Below, one piece after another: positions 52,554-58,336 of a stretch of DNA of 58,336 bases (position 1 is the stretch's first letter; each line of letters begins with the position of its first letter). Location of the stretch: contig JAADFK010000224.1 of NCBI GenBank assembly GCA_013152925.1, positions 1 through 58,336 of the forward strand, given 5' to 3'. The stretch comes from Acidobacteriota bacterium (GTDB lineage Bacteria > Acidobacteriota > Thermoanaerobaculia > Thermoanaerobaculales > Sulfomarinibacteraceae). Under the pieces are notes generated by a model. That model searched no databases, was not told the origin of the DNA, and saw only the letters and a list, made by a program, of their open reading frames with translations. A program made the position numbers and the translations under genes.

Positions 52554-53378
52554 CTACTGCCCGTGATCGCCGGAACCATCGGGGTGGTAGCGGCGGCGCA
52601 GCTCGGCGAGGAAGTGTGTCTCCTCCGGAGTGAGGGACTGGGGGCCCTCAGCCTGGAGCTTGGTCCGGATCCGTTCGAGCTCGCGGACCTCCGCCCGGCT
52701 CGGCCCGCGGGGCAGCAGCCGGTCCCGCGGCTCCAGCCGGTCGCGGAAGAGAAACACCATGATGGCCCCGGCAGCGGCTCCGCCCAGGTGGGCACCGTGG
52801 CCGATGGGGAGCCCGCCCCCGTGCCTCTGGGCCGCCAGTCCCCACAGGTCCCAGGCCACCAGCGCCGCGATGCCCGCCCAGGCCGGTACCGGGATGATGC
52901 CCATGATCAGGATCTTCTGGTGCGGAAAGACGATGGCGAAGGCCATCAGGAGCCCGGCGATGGCGCCCGACGCGCCCAGCGCCGAGACCTGCGGTTGATG
53001 CAGCACCACCACGCAGGTGGTCACGTGGCCGATGGAGCCCGCCAGGCCGGCCGCCAGGTAGAACTCCGTGAATAGCTTCGCTCCCCAGAGGCGCTCCAGG
53101 ATCGCGCCGAAGCTGTAGAGCACGATCATGTTGATGGTGAAGTGCCAGAAGGCTTCGTGTGAGAAGACCGAGGTCAGGAGCGTCCAGTAGAGACCGTGTT
53201 CGAGGTGGACGGCACTGACCAGGAAGTTGGCCGCCATGAACTCCAGGAGCCCCCGGGAGGAGCGCGCCAGCTGCCACAGCACGAAGACGGCCGCGTTGAT
53301 CCCGATGATGACTGGAACCGCCCTGAGCTTCCGCCGGTACCAGGGCTCGGCGGCCACGGAGCTTCCACTTCCGGTCAT
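52554..53378 (-). CDS. rhomboid family intramembrane serine protease
   Basis: The 274-residue product has six hydrophobic helices, the HEAFWHFTINM motif, the catalytic serine in SALGASGAIAGL and the histidine in HGAHLGGAAAG. It cuts membrane helices of unknown clients. The C-terminal 60 residues after the last helix are charged and helical (REL...RTKLQAEGPQSLTPEE), presumably cytoplasmic. ATG 53378 has GGAAGGA nine bases upstream; MEGSPT at 53396 is the alternative. The track start at 53753 is inside the opposite gene's promoter. Confidence 0.92.
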   Translation of the reverse strand: MTGSGSSVAAEPWYRRKLRAVPVIIGINAAVFVLWQLARSSRGLLEFMAANFLVSAVHLEHGLYWTLLTSVFSHEAFWHFTINMIVLYSFGAILERLWGAKLFTEFYLAAGLAGSIGHVTTCVVVLHQPQVSALGASGAIAGLLMAFAIVFPHQKILIMGIIPVPAWAGIAALVAWDLWGLAAQRHGGGLPIGHGAHLGGAAAGAIMVFLFRDRLEPRDRLLPRGPSRAEVRELERIRTKLQAEGPQSLTPEETHFLAELRRRYHPDGSGDHGQ

Positions 53379-53485
53379 CGTCGGCGATCCTTCCATGGCG
53401 CCATCATCGGTGCGCTCCGGGCCGTTGTCCAGCGAAACGTGGCGGGAAGTTGTTGCGCTGTGCCCTGCCTTGCTCTTTCCGCCAT

Positions 53486-53569
53486 GGAGCGCGGATTCCA
53501 GTCCGTAGGAGTGCATGCACACCGCGGGCCGTCCGTGATTGCCGAGATGCGGACCGAAGTCCGCGCTTC
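53486..53569. repeat. 84-nt inverted-end element, copy B (REP/BIME-like)
   Basis: It starts GGAGCGCGGATTCCAGTCCGTAGG and ends GCGGAC-CGAA-GTCCGC-GCTTC, the second being a perfect hairpin (53549-53564). The two ends are inverted with respect to each other, as in copy A at 25392. The 319-nt gap between the rhomboid and transporter genes holds nothing else recognisable. GTTGTTGCGCTGT lies before both copies (25286 and 53451). Confidence 0.6.
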
Positions 53570-53697
53570 GAAGAACCCGCCGACAACAGGGGGCACGGCG
53601 CCACAACCTCGCTGTCGCGGGGTCGTGGACGGCCCGGAGAAACCACGGTAGAGTTGGGCGCTCCCGAGAGGGCGTTTCATTCCACCTGGAGGTTTCA

Positions 53698-55038
53698 ATG
53701 GCCGAGACGACCACGTGGCGCTTCCCCGCCGCGTTCTGGACCGCCAACTCCATCGAGCTCTTCGAGCGGGCCGCCTATTACGGCACCTTCATCACGCTGG
53801 CATTGTTCCTGACCCGCGTCGTCGGTTTCACCGACATCGAGGCCGGGTGGATCGGCGCCATGTTCTCCTCGATGATCTACCTGCTGCCGTTCTTCACGGG
53901 CGCCATCGCCGACCGGATCGGCTTCCGCTGGGCCCTGGCACTGGCCTTCGCCCTGCTCTCCATCGGGTACACCACCCTCGGCCTCTACCCCGTCAAGCTG
54001 CCGGTCCTCCTCTCGCTGGCGCTGATCGTCGTTGGGGGCTCATTCGTCAAGCCGATCATCACCGGCACGGTGGCCAAGTCCTCCGACGGCACCAACCGGG
54101 CGCGGGCCTACTCCCTCTTCTACATGATGGTCAACATCGGCTCCTTCAGCGGCAAGACCATCGCCAAGCCGGTACGGGTCGATCTCGGCCTGGACCACGT
54201 CCCCCTCTACTCCGCCGGAGCCGCGGCCATCGCCCTGCTCGTGGTCCTCGTCGCCTACTGGCCCAGGGAGGACCCCGACGCCCGCCCGCACAACATCGGG
54301 GAAACGCTCCGTGGCATGTGGACCGCCCTGTCCAACCTCCGCTTCCTGGCGCTGATCCTCATCACCGCGGGCTTCTGGGCGATCCAGGGGCAGCTCTACG
54401 CCTCCATGCCCAAGTACGTCCTCCGGCTCGTGGGCGAGCACGCCAGCCCCGAGTGGTACGCCAACATCAACCCCTTCGTCGTCGTCCTCCTGGTGGTGCC
54501 CGTCACCCAGTTGATCCGGAAGATGCCAGCCGTCAAGGCGATCGGCATCGCCCTGCTCCTCGTGGCCCTTTCGCCGTTGACCATGTCCCTGGCCCACCTG
54601 ATCCATGGCAATGTCACGATTTTCGGCCAGTCCCTGCACCCCATCACGATCATGATGATCCTGGGAATCGCCATCCAGGGTCTCGCCGAGTGCTTCCTCT
54701 CGCCGCGCTACCTGGAGTTTGCCTCCAAGCAGGCTCCGAAGGGCCAGGAAGGCCTCTACCTGGGCTACGCCCAGACCAACACCTTCTTCGCCTGGTTCTT
54801 CGGGTTCATCCTCTCCGGCTACCTGCTCGAGGCCTTCTGCCCCGACCCGAGGACCCTTGCGCCGGCCGTCCAGGCCCAGTATCACGCCGCCATGGCCGGT
54901 CACGGCCCCCTCCCCGCCGCCTACGCCCACGCCCACTACCTGTGGTACGTCTTCGCCGGCATCGGTCTCGCCGCCTTCGTCTCGCTTCTGATCTTCCACC
55001 GGGTGACCACCCGCCTGGATGCCAGGAAAGAAGCCTGA
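53698..55038 (+). CDS. POT/PTR2-family proton-dependent peptide transporter
   Basis: The 446-residue product is a major-facilitator protein of the POT type: the first helix ends SIELFERAAYYG, matching the ExxERFxYYG motif with E and the aromatic pair kept, and about twelve hydrophobic helices follow. It imports di- and tripeptides or related substrates with protons. ATG 53698 has GGAGG ten bases upstream. Length is on the short side for the family, which often has 14 helices. Confidence 0.88.
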   Translation: MAETTTWRFPAAFWTANSIELFERAAYYGTFITLALFLTRVVGFTDIEAGWIGAMFSSMIYLLPFFTGAIADRIGFRWALALAFALLSIGYTTLGLYPVKLPVLLSLALIVVGGSFVKPIITGTVAKSSDGTNRARAYSLFYMMVNIGSFSGKTIAKPVRVDLGLDHVPLYSAGAAAIALLVVLVAYWPREDPDARPHNIGETLRGMWTALSNLRFLALILITAGFWAIQGQLYASMPKYVLRLVGEHASPEWYANINPFVVVLLVVPVTQLIRKMPAVKAIGIALLLVALSPLTMSLAHLIHGNVTIFGQSLHPITIMMILGIAIQGLAECFLSPRYLEFASKQAPKGQEGLYLGYAQTNTFFAWFFGFILSGYLLEAFCPDPRTLAPAVQAQYHAAMAGHGPLPAAYAHAHYLWYVFAGIGLAAFVSLLIFHRVTTRLDARKEA

Positions 55039-55041
55039 GCC

Positions 55042-55068
55042 GTTCACGGCCGGATCCGGGAACCTTTT
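55042..55068 (+). terminator. terminator after the peptide transporter gene
   Basis: GTTCACGG and CCGGGAAC pair with one mismatch around CCGGAT and are followed by CTTTTCC, 4 nt after the stop codon. Confidence 0.65.
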
Positions 55069-55115
55069 CCCACACCTCCCGTTATTCTCCGTGAAAAGGG
55101 AAAAGGAGGTACCCC

Positions 55116-55664
55116 ATGTTTCGCAAGCTCACAACCATGACCGCCGCGACGATACTGTTGGCCACCTCGGTCTGTCTCGCCGGCGGTACGGAACAACCGA
55201 CCCGCTGGCTCAACGTCAAGGTCAACGCCACCGAGAAACATGCCAACGTCTCGATTCGCGTGCCCATGACGCTGGTGACGACCTTCCTGGATGCCATCAA
55301 GACCGATGAGCTCCAGGGAGGCAAGATCCGGATCGACACCGAGGACGTGGAGATCAACTGGCCCAAGATCCTCCAGGCCATCAAGGATGCCCCGGACGGC
55401 CAGTTCGTCACCGTCGAGTCGGATGAGGCCGACGTGAAAGTCGAGAAGTTGGCCGGCATGCTCCGCATCCACGTGCAGGAGAAGGCAGGCGACAGGGAGC
55501 AGGTCAAGGTGATGGTTCCCGCGGCCCTCCTGGACGCCGTCTCCATCGACGATCAGGACCGCCTGGATATCAAGAAGCTCCTGGCGAACCTCGATTCCAG
55601 CATCACCGGTGACCTCGTCCGCGTCGAGGCACCCGATGCCTCGGTCCGGGTCTGGATCGACTGA
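55116..55664 (+). CDS. exported protein of unknown function, two copies of a novel module
   Basis: The 182-residue product has AAAAGGAGG seven bases before the ATG and a signal peptide (ATILLATSVCLAGG). The mature protein is made of two related parts. Each opens on a short strand ending in a VP pair (SIRVPMTLV; VKVMVPAALLDAV), then one or two helices (WPKILQAIKDAP; IKKLLANL), then a strand pair (GQFVTVESDEADVKVEK; GDLVRVEAPDASVRVWID). No cysteines, no catalytic motif. The next gene is a paralogue. I do not recognise the family and assign no function. Confidence 0.75.
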   Translation: MFRKLTTMTAATILLATSVCLAGGTEQPTRWLNVKVNATEKHANVSIRVPMTLVTTFLDAIKTDELQGGKIRIDTEDVEINWPKILQAIKDAPDGQFVTVESDEADVKVEKLAGMLRIHVQEKAGDREQVKVMVPAALLDAVSIDDQDRLDIKKLLANLDSSITGDLVRVEAPDASVRVWID

Positions 55665-56197
55665 TGAGCCGCTCCAGGACCGCCCTCACCGTCGTGGTGG
55701 CGGCGGCACTGGGATTGGTCGTGGCCGCCTTCATCGCCCAGTGGGTGGTGGTCGACGTCCAGGCCAGCGGCCGGAGCGCCGTCAGGGTGCCCGTGCCGCT
55801 GGCCCTTCTCCGGGCCGCTGCCGCACTCGTCCCAGGCTCGGTGTACCGGGGCGCACGGATACCACCGGAGCTTGCCGCCCGCCGGTCGCTGATTCTCAAG
55901 GCCGTCACGGCGCTCCGGGACAGCCCCGACGCCACCCTCTTGACGGTGCGAAGCCGGGAGGCGAAGGTCTCCATCGTCACGCGAGACGGTCTCCTGCTGG
56001 TCAACGCTGGCTCCCGCAGTGACGGGACAAACGTCCGCTGCAGGATCCCACTGAACGCCCTCCACGAGGCCCTGGACCGCTGGGACTGGAAAACCGTCGA
56101 TCCCGGCACGTTGCTCGCCATGCTGGGTGAGGCGCCACGCGGCCCCCTCGTCGAGGTGAACGCACCGGAAACCACCGTCACGATCAGTGTCTGGTGA
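55664..56197 (+). CDS. membrane-anchored paralogue of the preceding protein
   Basis: The 177-residue product has an uncleaved-looking N-terminal helix (TVVVAAALGLVVAAFIAQWVVV) and then the same module twice: VRVPVPLALLRAA...ILKAVTALRDSPDATLLTVRSREAKVSI, then VRCRIPLNALHEAL...LLAMLGEAPRGPLVEVNAPETTVTI. So the pair may consist of a periplasmic and an anchored partner of one complex (inference). It starts at 55664, overlapping the previous stop by one base. The facing gene is a DUF4097-like protein. Confidence 0.72.
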   Translation: MSRSRTALTVVVAAALGLVVAAFIAQWVVVDVQASGRSAVRVPVPLALLRAAAALVPGSVYRGARIPPELAARRSLILKAVTALRDSPDATLLTVRSREAKVSIVTRDGLLLVNAGSRSDGTNVRCRIPLNALHEALDRWDWKTVDPGTLLAMLGEAPRGPLVEVNAPETTVTISVW

Positions 56198-56409
56198 GCT
56201 CTTGGGGGGATCCCACCGCGGTCGGAAGAGGCGTCAGTCTCCGGTCCCGTCCGCCGGAGCCGACCAGCGGACGACCCGGCCCTTGCAACCAGCAAGCATC
56301 GCCCCCGCATCCCCGTCAAGAGAGCGCAGACCGCGACCGGGCGATCACGACACGCCCGGGAAGCCCGCCGAACCCACCGTTGTCGTACGAGCCCGGACGC
56401 GCGCGCCTC

Positions 56410-57333
56410 TCAGCTTCCAGCCGCCGTGATCGACACGTCGCCGGACGAGGTGCTGACCTCCAGCCGGAGAGCTGGATTGTCCGCCGTGAGCTCCAAGACA
56501 CGTCCGCGCCCCTTCCTGGCGCCGGGATAATCCGAGACGATGTTGCCGGAGGAAGTCGTCACCATGCCGGCCACCGTTGCGCCCGCTGGCAGCGTGATCC
56601 TGACGTCGCCGGAGGCCGTCTCGATATCCGCCGTCCCTCCCGATGGCATCCCGCCCCACCGGAGCGTCACATCGCCCGAAGCCGTATCCACCTCGGCCGT
56701 GCCCGTCAGCCCGCTGACCCGCACGTCGCCGGATGAGGTCTCTGCCTTGAGCTGCGCCATCTCACCGTCGACCACCACGTCACCCGAAGCGGTCTGCACC
56801 TCCAGGCCCTCGGCCGGCCGGTGCAGCTTCAAACGGACCTCTCCCGATGCGGCGTCGATCTCCCCCCGCGCGAAACCGCCGTCGACGGTCACATCGCCCG
56901 AGGCCACGTCCACGTCCAAATCGCCCGATCCGAGATCGCCCTCCAGGCTGCAACTCCCCGAAGCGGTGTCCACATCGAGGTCGCGCCCCGGGGGCATCTC
57001 GATGGAGACCGTCCCGCTGACACCTCCCGAACCCCACCTGAAGTGATGGTGCCGCTTGGCGACGATCCGCAGGACCTTGCCATCGGCCTCGATCACCGGC
57101 TTCGCCTCCTCGAGGAGTTTGCCGTTCTTGGCCTTCAGGTCCACCGTCACCCGGATCGTGTCCCCCGGCGTCACCTTCACGCGAAGGTCGTGGAAGCTGA
57201 GATCCACCTGCACGACCCTGATGTTCCCGGCCGCCACCGACCGCTCGAAGTGCGCCGTCGTGCCGGCCACGGCCGGAACCGCCGCCAGTACCACAGCCAG
57301 ACCAACCGTACCGCTGACCAGCCATCGCCCCAT
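56410..57333 (-). CDS. DUF4097-like exported beta-repeat protein
   Basis: The 307-residue product has a signal peptide (GLAVVLAAVPAVAG) and, from about residue 110, at least seven copies of an 18-20-residue repeat with the core TASGDV (DTASGSCSLEG, DVASGDVTVDG, QTASGDVVVDG, ETSSGDVRVSG and so on), which predicts a right-handed beta-solenoid. The family often accompanies phage-shock or envelope-stress genes. ATG 57333 has GGAGGAGG upstream. It converges on the paralogue pair, and the 212 nt between hold nothing recognisable. Confidence 0.85.
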   Translation of the reverse strand: MGRWLVSGTVGLAVVLAAVPAVAGTTAHFERSVAAGNIRVVQVDLSFHDLRVKVTPGDTIRVTVDLKAKNGKLLEEAKPVIEADGKVLRIVAKRHHHFRWGSGGVSGTVSIEMPPGRDLDVDTASGSCSLEGDLGSGDLDVDVASGDVTVDGGFARGEIDAASGEVRLKLHRPAEGLEVQTASGDVVVDGEMAQLKAETSSGDVRVSGLTGTAEVDTASGDVTLRWGGMPSGGTADIETASGDVRITLPAGATVAGMVTTSSGNIVSDYPGARKGRGRVLELTADNPALRLEVSTSSGDVSITAAGS

Positions 57334-57531
57334 GGAATCCTCCTCCTGTCCCACACCCGACGCCGGAACGACGACCGTCCCGCCCGATGGGTGCTCTCAC
57401 CAGCTCTAACGAGATCCGGCGAGGAAGGTTCTGCCAACGCAGCACAAGACCGGCCGGGATCAGCCGGAGGAACCGGGACGGTGGACGGCGACAGCGCCGG
57501 GGAGCGGCCGTTGCCGCGGCGCCGTCCGGGC

Positions 57532-58336
57532 TCACATCCTCGCCATCAGCAGGCCCGGGTTCTCCACCAGGCGAACGAGGTCTGTCATGAAACGGGCGGC
57601 CTGGGCGCCGTCGATCCACCGATGATCGAAGGAAACGCTGAGGTACATCATCTTGCGGATGGTGATCTCCCCACGGTACACCACGGGGCGTTCCTTGATG
57701 GTGTGCAGGCCGACGATGGCCAGCTGGGGCATGGGGATGATGGGCGTGGCGAAGACGCCGCCCAGGGGGCCGATGTTGGTGATGGTGCAGGTGGCGCCCC
57801 TGAGCTCGTCCAGGGAGAGCTCGCGGCGGCGCGCCCGCTCGGCGAGCTCGGAGATCTCGGCGGCCAGCTCCACGAGGCTCTTCGAGCCCGCGTCGCGGAC
57901 CACGGGCACGATGAGGCCCTCGGGCGTGTCCACGGCAACGCCGATGTGGTGGTGGCCCGCAAACACCATCTCCCCGGCCTCCTCGTCCACCCGCGCGTTG
58001 AAGGCCGGGTGGTCCTCGAGCGCCGCCACCAGCGCCCTGACGAAAAGCGGCAGGAGGGTCAGCCGGACGCCGGAGCGCTGGACGATGGGTTCCTTCATGG
58101 TGCCGTGCAGGGCCAGAAGGTCGGTGACGTCGGCCTCGTCCACGTGGGTCACGTGGGCCGCCGTGCGTTTGGACTCCGCCATGGAACGGGCGATGACCTT
58201 GCGCAGGTGGCTCAGCGGGACGCGCTTCTCGCCCCCGGTGGGAGCGGCGGCCGGCAGCTTCTCCCGGCCCGCGGGGGCCGCGGCGGGCGCCGGAACAAGC
58301 TCTGGCGGCTCGGGACCGGCCGGCGCGTCGGCGGCC
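57532..58336 (-). CDS. 2-oxoacid dehydrogenase E2 (dihydrolipoyl acyltransferase), 5' end cut by window edge
   Basis: The visible C-terminal 267 residues begin in an alanine/proline-rich linker, run through the E3/E1-binding-like end and VPLSHLRKVIARSMAESKR into the catalytic acyltransferase domain, with ITNIGPLGGVFATPI and the active-site motif SFDHRWIDGA near the C-terminus. The ORF track gives only the part from an internal ATG at 58182. The enzyme transfers acyl groups from lipoyl to CoA in pyruvate, oxoglutarate or branched-chain complexes; which one cannot be told without the rest. Confidence 0.93.
   Translation of the reverse strand, partial: AADAPAGPEPPELVPAPAAAPAGREKLPAAAPTGGEKRVPLSHLRKVIARSMAESKRTAAHVTHVDEADVTDLLALHGTMKEPIVQRSGVRLTLLPLFVRALVAALEDHPAFNARVDEEAGEMVFAGHHHIGVAVDTPEGLIVPVVRDAGSKSLVELAAEISELAERARRRELSLDELRGATCTITNIGPLGGVFATPIIPMPQLAIVGLHTIKERPVVYRGEITIRKMMYLSVSFDHRWIDGAQAARFMTDLVRLVENPGLLMARM

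Noticed and set aside
1-58336. tRNA, rRNA or known riboswitch genes
   Set aside because: I looked in the gaps for GGTTCRANNCC-type arms and conserved riboswitch cores and saw none; a covariance-model search would be decisive.
1-58336. Prophage, defence island or insertion sequence
   Set aside because: No integrase, transposase, terminase, restriction or toxin-antitoxin signature appears in any frame with proper codon use.

Overview
The window is chromosomal DNA from a Gram-negative, very G+C-rich bacterium that can respire anaerobically. It carries periplasmic nitrate reductase, oxygen-independent HemN, a lipoprotein, two SLBB/beta-barrel envelope proteins and a PfkA of the Streptomyces-like G/K type. 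Codon third positions are almost all G or C, so most reading frames are open and most ORF-track lines are shadows. Gene order and the style of the secreted proteins suggest Acidobacteriota or a neighbouring phylum. That is an inference and no marker here settles it. I see no phage, insertion sequence, CRISPR array, tRNA or rRNA.

Layout. 1-2.5 kb (minus): GHMP kinase (cut by the edge), M23 endopeptidase, thioredoxin-like protein. 2.6-6.9 kb (plus): ndk, then napDAB behind an FNR/Dnr-type palindrome. 7-10.5 kb: dCMP deaminase, pfkA, trmB, hslO, yraN. 10.5-17.3 kb: a broken beta-propeller fragment, a secreted protein, then xdhA, xdhB, a membrane protein and a frameshifted xdhC. 17.4-25.3 kb: a heme cluster, hemA-C-D-B-L-E-N, covering every step from glutamyl-tRNA to protoporphyrinogen IX. 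25.6-31.7 kb: a compositionally different UPF0182 membrane protein and a secreted penicillin-acylase-family protein with an extra N-terminal domain. 32-36.6 kb: NapH-like ferredoxin membrane protein, a second copy of the FNR-type palindrome, the wreck of a Hao-type multiheme cytochrome, queF, a K+ channel, a one-domain asparaginase, yqgE. 36.8-45.8 kb (minus): polysaccharide export protein, outer-membrane barrel, dnaE, a membrane pseudokinase. 46-48.6 kb: archaeal-type HMG-CoA synthase, thiolase and DUF35 protein. 48.8-52.1 kb: an ABC-2 exporter. 52.5-57.3 kb: rhomboid protease, POT peptide transporter, two tandem paralogous exported proteins facing a DUF4097 protein. The right edge cuts a 2-oxoacid dehydrogenase E2 gene.

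The genes suggest an anaerobic nitrate-respiring lifestyle: Nap, possibly fed by the NapH-like protein, with heme supplied by an operon ending in hemN and molybdenum enzymes represented by NapA and Xdh. The same palindrome (TTGAC-CTGG-GTCAA) stands in front of napDAB and in the divergent napH-like/hao gap, which points to one regulon across about 30 kb.

Most interesting signals: the paired palindrome with a decayed hao gene; at least four genes with a -10-like hexamer 6-7 nt before ATG and no Shine-Dalgarno (leaderless candidates); a two-gene family built from four copies of one uncharacterised exported module next to a DUF4097 protein; a membrane pseudokinase lacking both catalytic Asp residues; an archaeal HMG-CoA synthase trio without the rest of the mevalonate pathway in view; and several repeat families, three of which fill gaps between convergent genes.
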